64,000 nt of DNA, taken from positions 70,100,464-70,164,463 of the forward strand of contig NC_079211.1 of the NCBI RefSeq assembly GCF_029633865.1, written 5' to 3'. The DNA comes from Lampris incognitus (taxonomy: Eukaryota > Chordata > Actinopteri > Lampriformes > Lampridae). The translations under genes were made by a program, and so were the position numbers. Below the pieces are notes generated by a model, which saw only the letters and a list, made by a program, of their open reading frames with translations, was not told the DNA's origin and did no database searches. Of the stretch, positions 34,621 to 44,499 are shown one piece after another (the first letter of the stretch is position 1; the number at the start of each line of letters is the position of its first letter).

Positions 34621-35284
34621 GAGTCTCGGTTCATCGTTTCATCTCTAACAGTTATTTCTCTCAATGCTCGGGGTTTAAGGGACAAGGTTAAACGTAAGGC
34701 TATATTTCTCTATGCTAAGAAGTTCAATGCAGATTTTTGTTTTATACAGGAAACTCACTCAGAGGCAAATGATTTAAAATTTTGGAAGTCTCAATGGGTT
34801 GAAGACCAACGGTTCTCTCATGGCTCAAACCATTCAGCAGGTGTCTTAACGCTAAAACACAAATTCAGTGGTGAAATCCTGTTCTCTCTCTCAGACCAAC
34901 TTGGGCATTTTCTCTTCTTGGTCATATCACTTAATGAGGACTTGCTATTGCTAGGAAATATATATGGCTATAATAACAAAAGGGAAAATATAGAGCTTAT
35001 TGAAGCAGTAAATAATAAGATAGAGTTTATTATGGGAAAATATACACATAATACGAGATTAATTCTAGGTGGAGACTTAAACTTAACTATTAATGATACC
35101 ATTGATAGATGGCCTGCAAAATCTAGTCCCACACCAAATGTCACACCGACAGATTTCATGGGTAAACTTGATTTTACAGATATATGGAGGGTGAAAAATC
35201 CAATTCTGAAAGAATTTACTTGGGGAAACAAAACAGGCTCTCTCAAGTCCAGAATAGATCTGTGGTTGATATCAAAATCTATGG
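34621..35284 (+). pseudogene. L1 ORF2, endonuclease part
   Basis: Open from 34621 to the SINE insertion at 35285. It encodes an apurinic-type endonuclease with landmark residues: SLNARG (Asn), CFIQETHS (Glu), NIYGYNN, LGGDLN (Asp) and SRIDLWLIS. In L1 this domain nicks target DNA to prime reverse transcription. The coding frame is cut by the SINE and resumes at 35676. Confidence 0.88.
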
Positions 35285-35658
35285 AGTCCGCGGTGGTGTA
35301 GCGGTCTAAGCATCGGCTTTGTGTCGATGCAGTTGCCCACTGGGGACTAGGGTTCGCGCCCCGGTCTCGTCAGATCCGACTATGGCCGGACTCGATGAAG
35401 CAGCAATATTGGCAACGCTGTCTTCGGGAGGGGGGCAGAGTCGGCTTGTGTTCATCACATGAACGCGTCTCTGGGTGTGTCGGAAAAAGCAGTGGTTCGG
35501 CCTGGATTCGCCTTGTCACGAAAGTGGCGAGGCATCTCCTTCCAGACTGCCGGCTGGAGAGATGCAGTTGGCGAACGCACGCAGTACGAGGGTGGGTGTT
35601 TGAATTAAAATAGGGATCAATTGGCCACTAAATTGGGAGAAATCAGAAATAAATTTTA
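35285..35658 (+). mobile_element. tRNA-derived SINE inside L1 ORF2
   Basis: Flanked by a perfect 17-bp target duplication (GATATCAAAATCTATGG at 35268-35284 and 35659-35675). The head has an A-box-like TGGTGTAGCGG and a B-box-like GGTTCGCGCCCC. The body is about 260 bp. The tail contains ATTGGCCACTAAATTGGGAG and ends AAATAAATTTT. The 3' tail resembles that of the SINE at 16999-17460. The long target duplication indicates LINE-mediated insertion, probably fairly recent. Confidence 0.93.
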
Positions 35659-36877
35659 GATATCAAAATCTATGGTAAACTCCACTACTAGAGCCACAAT
35701 CCTACCTGCTCCCTTGTCTGATCATAAAGTTATGTTGTTGGAAGTCGCTATGTCTGCCTGTCATCAAACAAAAAAGAATTCTGGTTACTGGAAGCTCAAC
35801 AATTCTTTATTAACACATACTCCGTTAGAAAACGTTATTCTGGAGGAGATAAATAAATATTGGCAATTAGCTCTAGTCCAAAATGAATTTAGCAGAAAAT
35901 GGGAACTTCTTAAGTTTGAACTCAGGAGTTTAGTGATGAAAGCAGGCGCTGATTTAGTAAAAAGCAGAAAAGAAGAGGAAACTCAAATAATCGCAGATAT
36001 CATCAAGTTAAATAATATTGCATATGATAACATGTCTGAGGAAAACAAAGCCAAGTTAGCAGAATTACAACTTAACGCTTACATTTATAAAGCTAAAGGA
36101 GCCTTTACGTTCCAGGAAGAAGTGGCTTGAAGAGGCGGGGCAAAATTCAACATTCTTCTTTAATCTAGAAAAACGCCATCAAACAAATAATTGTTTATCA
36201 AAACTGAAAGTTAATGATTCACTTATAGACGACCCTCTTATTATCTCTAAACACTGTGAACTTTTCTATAGTAAATTGTATGAGTCCAGATCCTCAGCCA
36301 CTAGTATACAAAACTTCCTTCAAGAATTTAAGGATGTCAAAAAATAAGTGATGAATGCACTAGTGTGTGTGACTCACCTATTACCGTAAATGATATGAAA
36401 GAAGCTATAAATAAACGGAAATCTAACAAGTCTCCAGGTACTGACGGACTAACTGCTGAGTTTTATAAAAAGCTCTCAAATGAGCTATCACCATTTTTGC
36501 ATAGGGTATGCATAGAGAGCTTTGATAAGGGACACCTTCCCCCTACTATGACTCAAGGCCTAATTAATCTCATTCCAAAGCCACACAAAGATACATTTCT
36601 GATAGATAACTGGCGCCCAATCTGTCTCCTCCAGAACGACTACAAAATAATAGCCATCTGTTTGGCTGAAAAGATCAAGGATGCTCTTAATGAAATAATA
36701 GATGAAACCCAATCAGGTTTTATGACAGGTAGACATATAAACAACAATATACGGCTTGTATTAGACATATTAGATTATTCAGATCTAGTGGAAGATGAGG
36801 GATTTCTTCTTTTCCTAGACTTCTATAAGGTGTTTGACACCGTAGAGCTTGACTTTATTTTTAAAGCACTTGATCTA

Positions 36878-38458
36878 CACTGCTCAAAAAAATAAAGGGA
36901 ACACATAAGCAATGCAATGTAGCTCCAAGTCAATCACACTTTTGAGATATCAACCTGTCCAGTTAGGAAGCAACACTGATTTGTGAATCAATTTCACCTG
37001 TTGGTAAATTGTCTAATTTCCACCAGGTGGAAATTAGACAATTTGCAAGACAACCCCTATAACAGGAATGGATTTGCAGGTGGTGGCCACAGACCATTTG
37101 CCTGTCCTCATCTTTTCTGGCCGATCTTTGGTTAGTTTTTCATTTTGCTAGTGCCCTCACCACTAGAGGTGGCATGAGGCGGTATCTGCAACCTACAGAA
37201 GTTACTCAGGTAGTGCAGCTCATCCAGGATGGCACATCAATGCGTGCTGTGGCAAGAAGATTTGATGTGTCTCCCAGCACAGTGTCCAGAGCATGGAGGA
37301 GGTACCAGGAGACAGGCCAGTACACCAGGAGACGTGGAGGGGGCCGCAGAAGGACAACAACCCCGCAGCAGGACCGCTTTCTGGTCCTTTGTGTAAGGAG
37401 GAACAGGAGGAGCACTGCCGGAGCCCTACAAAACGACCTTCAACAGGCCACTAATGTGCAGGTTTCTGCTCAAACAGTGAGAAACAGAATGCATGAGGAT
37501 GGTATGAGGGCCCGACGTCCACAATTGGGGCCTGTGCTCACAGCCCAACACCGTGCAGCCCGATTGACCTTTGCCAGAGAACATCTTGGTTGGCAGATTC
37601 GCCATTGGCGCCCTGTGCTCTTCAAAGATGAGAGCAGGTTCACACTGAACACATGTGACAGACGTGAGAGAGTCTGGAGACGCTGTGGAGAACATTCTGC
37701 TGCCTGCAACATCCTCCAGCATGACCGGTTTGGCGGTGGGTCAGTGATGGTCTGGGGAGGCATATCCTTGGAGGGCCGCACAGACCTCTACGTGCTAAGC
37801 CAGAGGTACCATGACTGCCATTAGGTACCGGGACGAGATCCTCAGACCCCTTGTCAGACCATATGCTGGTGCAGTGGGCCCTGGGTTCCTGCTCATGCAT
37901 GACAATGCTCGTCCTCATGTGGCCAGAGTGTGTCAGCAGTTCCTGTATGTCAAGGGCATTGATGCTATGGACTGGCCTGCACGTTCCCCAGACCTGAATC
38001 CAATCGAGCACCTCTGGGACATCATGTCTCGTACCATCCGCCAACGCGATGTCGCACCACAGACTGTCCAGGAGTTGACCGATGCCCTGATCCAGGTCTG
38101 GGAGGAGATCCCTCAGGAGACCATCCGTCGTCTCATCAGGAGCATGCCCAGACGTTGTAGGGAGTGCATACAGGCACGTGGAGGCCACACACACTACTGA
38201 GCCTCATTTTGAATCGTCTTGAAGAATTTCCACAGAAGTTGGATCAGCCTATGTTCTCATTTTCCACTTTGATTTTGAGTATGATTCTGAATCCAGACCT
38301 TAATGGGCTAATGATTTTGATTTCCATTGATCATTCTTAGGTTATTTTGCTCTAAACACGTTCCTCTGTCTAATAAATAAAGATTTTCAGCTGAAATATT
38401 TCATTCATCGAGGTCTATATTGTGTTTTTAGGTGTTCCCTTTATTTTTTTGAGCAGTA
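36878..38458 (+). mobile_element. Tc1-like transposon inside L1 ORF2
   Basis: 1,581 bp bounded by terminal inverted repeats of about 27 bp (CACTGCTCAAAAAAATAAAG at the left end; its mirror CTTTATTTTTTTGAGCAG at the right) with a TA target duplication (36876-36877, 38459-38460). L1 RT coding resumes directly after it. A single transposase gene lies at 37174-38200. A 39-bp perfect palindrome sits at 37006-37044. Confidence 0.95.
37174..38200 (+). pseudogene. Tc1-like transposase, one frameshift
   Basis: Starts [20 protein letters not shown]. Paired helix-turn-helix DNA-binding domains occupy about residues 1-120 ([20 protein letters not shown]), with a GRRR AT-hook-like motif between them. The catalytic triad is FKDESRF (Asp), LLMHDNARPH (Asp) and SPDLNPIEHLW (Glu). 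The last two are separated by 34 residues, the DD34E signature of Tc1. One extra base near 37800 (after YVLS) shifts the frame, and the second half continues in another frame at 37811-38200. Otherwise the protein, about 340 residues, is the usual Tc1 length, so the copy lost activity by one small change. Confidence 0.93.
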
Positions 38459-40349
38459 TATTTGGTTTTGGTAATACGTTTTCAAATGCAATTAGAACTT
38501 TGTATAACATAGCAACTGTTCCATCAAATTGTTGCATGGCTCATCTCAAAGATTTAGCATTAATAGAGGTCTCCGTCAAGGTTGCCCGGTTTCACCTTAT
38601 TTATTTTTGTTAGCTATGCAAATCTTTTCAATACACATTTAAGACAGTGGTATCATGGGTATATCCATTGCTGAGAGAACTATCCTTATCAGCCAACTAG
38701 CTGATGACACAACATTATTTTTGAAGAATAAAGACCAGATTAGTAAGGCAATTTAATTGATAAAAATATTATCCAGAGCCTCTGGTCTCTATCTAAATAT
38801 TTCCAAGTGTGAATTACTTCCCATAAAAACATGTGATGAGGAAATAATATATGAAATTCCTGTCAAAGAAACTGTCAGATATCTTGGAATAAATGTAAGG
38901 AGAGACCAGAAAGCTAGAGCTCAAGTTAATTTTGATCCTTTAATAAAAACAGTAGAACAGAGATTCAATCTCTGGCTTCAAAGAGATTTATCAATCTCTG
39001 GAAGATATTTGATCACAAAGGTAGAATGCCTATCTAGAGGGATTTACAATGCCCAAGCAATGGATGTGCCCAAGGACTATTCTACTAAAATAGACAAACT
39101 TTTATTTAACTTTATTTGGAAAAAGAAACCCCACTTAATCAAAAAGAATGTGCTCATGAATAGGTCATGCTTTGGCGGTATCAACGCCCTAGATTTCTCC
39201 ACTTTAAATATGACCTTTAAGATAAACTGGATCAAAGCTTTTCTCAAGAACCCAACATCAGTTTGGAATTTTATACCCTCCTATGTGTTCAACTCTGTAG
39301 GCGGCTTACCCTTTTTGTTAAGATGCAACTTCAATATTGCCAAAATCCCACTGAATCTTTCAAGTTATCATAAACAAATGTTATTATGCTGGTCAATGTA
39401 TAAACACAACTTTCCCCCGCATAAATATTTCATATGGAGCAATAACGATATAAGATATAAGAATAAAACTTTATTTAATAGACGATGGTTTGACAGAGAC
39501 ATTTTATTAGTTAGCCAGTTATTTAACTCTGCAGGCCATCTACTCACTTATGAGGAATTCATGCGTTTGTGTGACTTTCCTGTTACTCCAAGAGACTATG
39601 CAATTGTATTTGATGCAATTCTCACTGGTACCAAAATGCTGTTATCATCTGCACTCAAAGGCAAAGATTGTGTAATTCCTTCATTAGACTCTATTAATAT
39701 TTGCATTGATGTTGAATGTCCTTTATTGAGTGTAAAAGCTACCAACTTGTGTAGAAGAAGCGTTATTCTCAGGGAAACTGTTAGGCCTACTGCTCCCCCT
39801 GCTGTCTTTTTCTGGAACAATATGTTTGACAATATTCAATAGAAATGGTCATGATTATTGCCAAAGAAATATTTGTTAACTAACAAAGTTAAGGAAGTGT
39901 CTTTTAAGATAATGCACCGTTGTTACCCTGTTAAAATGCACCTTTCCGGATATAAGACAGACACTGATCCAAGCTTCAGTTTTTGTAGTAATGTTGAAGA
40001 ATCTTTAATTCATCTTTTTTGGGAATGCACTTCTAGCAATATTTTCTGGACTGGTGTAAATTGGGTACACAGGAAAATTACTACCATTGATATTAAAAAA
40101 GAGCATGTTCTATTTGGAGTAACTAAGAATGATGTTAAGGATACCAATCATTTATTCATGATAAACTTGATTCTTCTTCTTTGCAAACACCATATTCACA
40201 CCATCAAATTTTTAGCCCAAAAACCTAATTTTTTTGTTTTCAGAGCGACATTCCTTCAATATATAGAAACAATTAAATTCAGTAAACATTGTAAAGCCAT
40301 GAAGACCTACACAATTTATGAAAATGTGTTTTTGCCTCCATAACTGCTG

Positions 40350-40515
40350 AGATGAGACCCCGAGCCATTGTATTGTAGCGAATTCGGGGGATAAAGCAAC
40401 CACAGGAACTGCCGAGGCCGGGAAGCGAACCCGTATCGCCCGCACCGCAGGAGACATCGCTAACCGCTCGACTAAAGGGTCAGACCCGCCAGCCAGTGGC
40501 CAGCGTGTCTTCTTA
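40350..40515 (-). mobile_element. tRNA-derived SINE-like sequence in L1 3' region
   Basis: On the minus strand, TAGTCGAGCGGTTAGCGATG (A-box) and ACGGGTTCGCTTCCCGG (B-box) have tRNA-like spacing, with about 80 bp of further sequence. It lies just after the ORF2 stop. I could not find clear target duplications. Confidence 0.65.
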
Positions 40516-40711
40516 TCCATCCACATTACAGTATATTTCTTTTCTTTTTTTTCCTTCTTTCCCTTTATGTGTATGATTTGTCCTATATATCCTGCTGTTC
40601 ATCCAATAACTGTATATTGTATATTTGAATTATTGTGTGACAGGAACAGTACTGTATGAATGTTTTAATATATTGTGATACATTTGTACTGTTCACTTTG
40701 TGCAATAAAAA
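40516..40711 (+). other. L1 3' UTR and polyadenylation signal
   Basis: AT-rich tail containing a T/C-rich tract (about 40537-40566) and ending CAATAAAAAAAA, then the target duplication. The AATAAA overlaps the A-tail. Confidence 0.75.
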
Positions 40712-40741
40712 AAACTAGCGCGTTAACTTGATACTCTTGAC
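40712..40741 (-). pseudogene. 30-bp island of Gypsy-1 gag between L1 and hAT
   Basis: On the minus strand this reads EYQVNALV-type gag, which joins the gag piece ending at 44024 with the piece starting at 27389. It includes the 3' copy of the L1 target duplication (40712-40724) and the left copy of the hAT target duplication (CTCTTGAC, 40734-40741). Confidence 0.8.
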
Positions 40742-43700
40742 TAGGGTGGCCATATGTCCGGCTTTAGGCCGGACAGTCCGGCTTTTCAATGTCCTGTCCT
40801 CCGTCTGGCGCAGCCTCAAGCCGGCCACCCAATTGTCCTCCTTTTTGGAGTTGGACTGGAAGGCAGCATAACGATAAGATCTCTGGTCTAACAAATGATT
40901 GGCTGAAAGCCGTGTCAAATAAATATCTGACATGTCATTGGTTAAAAACGTAAACAAGGCCTCCATGTGCTGGCTATGTCACATCGTTACGTTAACAGAA
41001 CAGAAATGCCGAAACGGAAGACCTCCTTTAACCCAGAATGGAGGAAAGAGCATGGTTTCATTGGCAAAAGCAGCAAGGACGAGTTCCACGGTTTTTGCGC
41101 GCTTTGTCGTTGTGATGTGGATGTGAGCACCAAAAGGAAATGTGCCATTGAAAGACATGCAGGTACTGACAAACACAAATACAACAGACGAGCCGCAGGT
41201 ACCTCATCCATGAAGTTGTTTTTTCGAGAAGCTGCATCGCCACAAGATGACAAAATCTCCGCTGCAGAGCTTTGTAAAGTCTATCATGCAGTCAAGCATC
41301 ACCAGTCATACAGGAGGGTGCACTGTGGAGTGAAGGTTGACCGAGAGATCTTCAGTGACTCATCTACAGCTAAGGGGATGAGCTGTGGAAAAACAAAAGC
41401 CAAGGCTTTGTATGGGAATGTCCTGGCACCCTACTCTGTACAGATACACGCAGATTACATCAAAGAAAACAATCTACCTTGTTCAGTGGCAACCGACGCA
41501 TCAAACAAAGGTACGACCAAGTGTTTCCCGATTGTACTGAGACATTTGCACTTAGTGGAAGGCGTGCAACATGCACTGTTGGATTTTTACAGTGACAGCA
41601 ACGAAACGTCAGAAGCTATAACAAACCAACTGCTGGCGAAACTGGAGCTGTCTGGTCTGGATGAGAAAAATATGTCTGCATATGCAGCAGACAACGCCAG
41701 CATCAACTATGGAAAACACAAAAGTGTTTATCAGAAGTTGAAATTAGCTCACAAGGATGTGTTAGCTGCAAACTGTTTAGCCCATATTCTACACAATGCA
41801 ACACGATATGCAGCAGGCAGCCTGGATTTTGATGTTGAAATTGTGGTGCTTAAGGTTTACAGCCATTTTAGCATGTCAGCCAGCAGAACGGCACAGTTGA
41901 AGGAGTTCTGTGAGCTTGTGGAGGTGGATGAATGCAACCTGCTTCGGCACGTCGTCACAAGGTGGTTGTCCCTGCTTCCACAGAATGCTGAAGTACTGGA
42001 AGCCCCTGACCAGCTACTTCCAGAGTCAAGGTGAGCAGGAATGCACCAAGATTTTGGAAAAATGCTTTGGAGAGGAAAGCACCGAAGTGTCTGAGACACA
42101 TTTCCTTTTCCTCAGTCACATTCTAAAAGTGTTCTCAGACAGCATTGAAGCACTTGAGGCCAAATCGTTCAGCATAACATCTGTGTTTAAGGTAATGACT
42201 GAACTGAAACAGAAACTTGAGAGGAGGCTGAAAGACAGGTTCTTTGGCTTCACTGTGAACAACAACCTCAAGCAGCTACCCCCTAACCTGGCGATGAAAT
42301 GTGAGGCAGATTTTCTTGGATTCTATGAAAGAGCGAAGAAATACATACGTGAAAGATAAGACTACTCTGAGAACAGCTTTCATAGCAAAGTGGCAAAGCT
42401 TGGCCTCACAACTGCTGTGTCATTTGAAGAATACAGTGATGTTGTCCAGGCCTGCAATCTGAAAGACATTGATATGGATGGACTGTATGAGGAATATGCC
42501 ATGGTGGTAGCTTCCTTCAACTCTCCGGAAATGGAAAGTTGCCACAGTGAGGAGTGATATCTGAAACTGTTTTCCACAGCAGATGTACCACTTGTGAATC
42601 TCAGGAAGGTCAGCGCCTATATTTTCTCCATCCCATGCAGCAATGCACACTCAGAACGAGTCTTTTCAATGATGGCATCTGCATGGAGAAATGAGAGGAA
42701 TCATCTGGATGTGGACAGTGTCAAGGTAGAGCTCCAAGTTTGTGTCAATTTCACCTTTCCCTGCACAGATGTGTACCAGAAGTTCCTTGGAAACAAAGAA
42801 CTCTTAGATGCAGCCAGGAAAGGGCAGAAGTATTGCAGATAGACATTCAACTATTTGGTGAGTACATAAGTCTTATGTGTTATTTAACAAATCAGAAATA
42901 CCACTAAGATAATGTTGTGTCAGTGGCATCCACATGATATGAATGCACTTGATATTGATTGCAGTTTGTTTGTTGTGTATTGTATTTAATTAAGCAAATA
43001 TACACTAATTTCCTGTAGGAAATTCTTAAGCCAAATTGATTCTAATGCAGCATTTTGATTTTATGAATGGGTTATATGAAATATGTGTATGTATTTGGTT
43101 TAAAACAAAACAGTTTTTTGAAGGCTGATAAAAGTTTTTTGCTGTGTTTTTATGTGTACCATGAACAGACCCGTGGGCAGTGGAGGCTTGGCTATGATGA
43201 CCCTGGAGGTGCTGTCATGTCCTGAGCTTCTGCAGAGGGTGAAGGTGGAATTTGCTGAGGCCAAATTGAAGAACAGGATATGAGGACAGGAACTTAAAAA
43301 GCAATTAAAATACAGGTGGACTGCTGCACACACACACAGACACACAGACAAAGACACTGCAGACAAGCCCCCAAAAAACTGAAACACAGTGGTCAAATAC
43401 AACCAGTGGTGACTGGTAAGAAATACTTAACTCTAAAATGTCCACCAGTGGCATGATTGTTGTTTTTTCTCTCTCATTCTTTTGTTTACATAAAACAAGT
43501 TGCTTATTCTTGTTAAGAACTGAAAAGTGTAATTTTTTTTGCATTTAGTTGTTTTCATTTATTTTATTATTTTTTTATGTAAACTTAATTTGCACTGACT
43601 GAGAAGATGAGGCATAGTTCTATCCCTCCTTTATTTTATTTACTTTATGAGTGGAATACTTGCACAGGTTGCACAAGTTGTAGTCAGTGTGTTGTTATAT

Positions 43701-44023
43701 TGTCAACTCAGTTGTCAGTTTTGAAACAGACACCACAACGTACAGTAGTGAATAAATACAAAAACGGTGAACAAATACTCTTCGCCTTTTCAGGAATATT
43801 TTGTCCTCTTCTGTTACACATACATCATGATATATCATAGATTAAATTGTCTTGCAATGAATAGAGTATCTCAGAATCACTGTATCATGACACCATCATT
43901 ATCATGGACCAAACTGTATTGTAGTGGGGAGTATACCAGAGTCCTATATATTGTGATTATTCTGGCTTCACTAAATGCCGCAACGTGTCCTCCTTTTTGG
44001 CGTTATGGAAATTGGCCACCCTA
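40742..44023 (+). mobile_element. hAT transposon in Gypsy-1 gag
   Basis: 3,282 bp with 11-bp terminal inverted repeats (TAGGGTGGCCA at the left, TGGCCACCCTA at the right) and an 8-bp target duplication, CTCTTGAC (40734-40741) against CTCTGGAC (44024-44031), matching 7 of 8. It encodes a BED-finger hAT transposase, now broken. A 15-bp subterminal sequence, TGTCCTCCTTTTTGG, occurs near both ends (40834 and 43986) in the same orientation. The stretch 42843-44012 is non-coding. Confidence 0.92.
41006..42842 (+). pseudogene. hAT transposase, BED finger and hATC, frameshifted
   Basis: Best start is MPKRKTSFNPEW at 41006. Residues about 25-60 form a BED-like zinc finger (FCALCRCDVD ... IERHAGTDKH, C-x2-C and H-x4-H). 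The central part holds hAT catalytic-domain wording (SVATDASNKG, AADNASINYG, CLAHILHNA). A frameshift near 42000, a TAA near 42357 and a TGA near 42555 split it. The C-terminal dimerisation domain (hATC) follows at 42594-42842 with SNAHSERVFSMMASAWRNER. It is the fish-type hAT often annotated as an uncharacterised BED/hAT protein. Confidence 0.88.
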
Positions 44024-44287
44024 CTCTGGACTCTTTGCATTTAGTCCTGCTGCCGCCGCTATGCGGAATCTTTCTAAACTCGCATCCAACCAGGCCACTA
44101 CCAAGGGCTCCCAAGTGAGTTGCTTGGGGGGGCCTGACTGAAAACACACAGAGTCATGCTGCTTTACCTTCCGCGTGCTCCTCTCCAACGTTGCGTCAAC
44201 GCAGCTCCCCGTTAGCATTAGCTCTGCTAGCTCTGCTAGCTCACTCGGCCACTTCACAAGCTCCTTTCTCACGTAGTCAAACTGCAC
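44024..44287 (-). pseudogene. Gypsy-1 gag N-terminal part
   Basis: From ATG at 44287, MQFDYVRKELVKWPSELAEL, to LDASLERFRIAAAAGLNAK at the hAT insertion site. The WLDASLERFRIAAA wording is the start of the Gypsy gag capsid region that continues in the 30-bp island and at 27389. Confidence 0.78.
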
Positions 44288-44344
44288 CGATCATCCCGTC
44301 ACTCGCGTCGGGAGATTGTGTTTATCTCAGAGGCGAGGACGACG

Positions 44345-44357
44345 ACTTCTGACACCA
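44345..44357 (-). promoter_or_regulatory. Gypsy-1 primer-binding site, tRNA-Leu type
   Basis: On the minus strand TGGTGTCAGAAGT, 13 nt complementary to the 3' end (with CCA) of vertebrate tRNA-Leu(CAG) as I recall it. It is followed (at 44358 and up) by a TGTCTTGTAC... sequence that should be the LTR edge. Confidence 0.72.
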
Positions 44358-44499
44358 TGTCTTGTACTTTATATTAGTAAAGAATGGACCGGGCGGAGAC
44401 CAAGGCATAACATTGACCTTTCACTAGACACATCGTCAGGGCTCAACACTCGCGCATGCGCACTCGTTACATATCAAACCCTGCTCACTAGAACGACAG

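Larger units (their letters stand above)
35676..40343 (+). pseudogene. L1 ORF2, reverse transcriptase and C-terminal parts
   Basis: Excluding the Tc1 at 36878-38458, the frame continues with LSDHKVMLLEV (endonuclease end), a linker, the RT fingers (KSNKSPGTDGLTAEFYKKL, LIPKPHKD, NWRPICLLQNDYKI, DETQSGFMTGRHI), palm A (FLLFLDFYKVFDTVE), and after the Tc1 the FGFG and GLRQGCPVSPYLF regions. The catalytic box is ISQLADDTTLFL. The C-terminal domain runs to 40343 and includes FWECTSSNIFW. Stops or shifts near 36130, 36345, 38613 and 38755 and just after 39842 disable it. Palm A reads DFYKVFD where DFxKAFD is usual. Confidence 0.87.
27390..40711 (+). mobile_element. L1-clade LINE, near full length, with nested insertions
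   Basis: A plus-strand L1-type element. It has a 5' UTR beginning near GATGGCGGCG (27411), ORF1 (27654-28425), an inter-ORF region, ORF2 (endonuclease to C-terminus, 34621-40343) and a 3' UTR ending in CAATAAAAAAAA at about 40703-40713. It sits in the gag of Gypsy-1 with a 12/13-matched target duplication. It contains Gypsy-2 (28647-34052), a SINE (35285-35658), a Tc1-like element (36878-38458) and a tRNA-like SINE (about 40350-40515). Without these, the L1 is about 5.7 kb, close to a full-length fish L1. Frameshifts show it is dead. It is antisense to the host gene. Confidence 0.88.
23985..44490 (-). mobile_element. Gypsy-1: old Ty3/Gypsy element, split by nested insertions
   Basis: A minus-strand Ty3/Gypsy retrotransposon recognised from gag, protease, RT, RNase H and integrase remnants in canonical order. 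Its own sequence is only 23985-27389, 40712-40741 and 44024-about 44490. The rest is an L1 (27390-40711) and a hAT (40742-44023). Gag reading resumes across both insertions. The 3' end is truncated in the integrase C-terminus, with no 3' LTR. At the 5' end a tRNA-Leu-type primer-binding site (44345-44357) is followed by about 130 bp of probable LTR starting TGTCTTGTAC at 44358, cut by a LINE. Many frameshifts and stops mark it as the oldest layer. The clade (possibly mag-like) is a guess. Confidence 0.85.

Noticed and set aside
37426..38194. Minus-strand frames of 98-184 codons opposite the Tc1 transposase
   Set aside because: Antisense shadows of the transposase gene.
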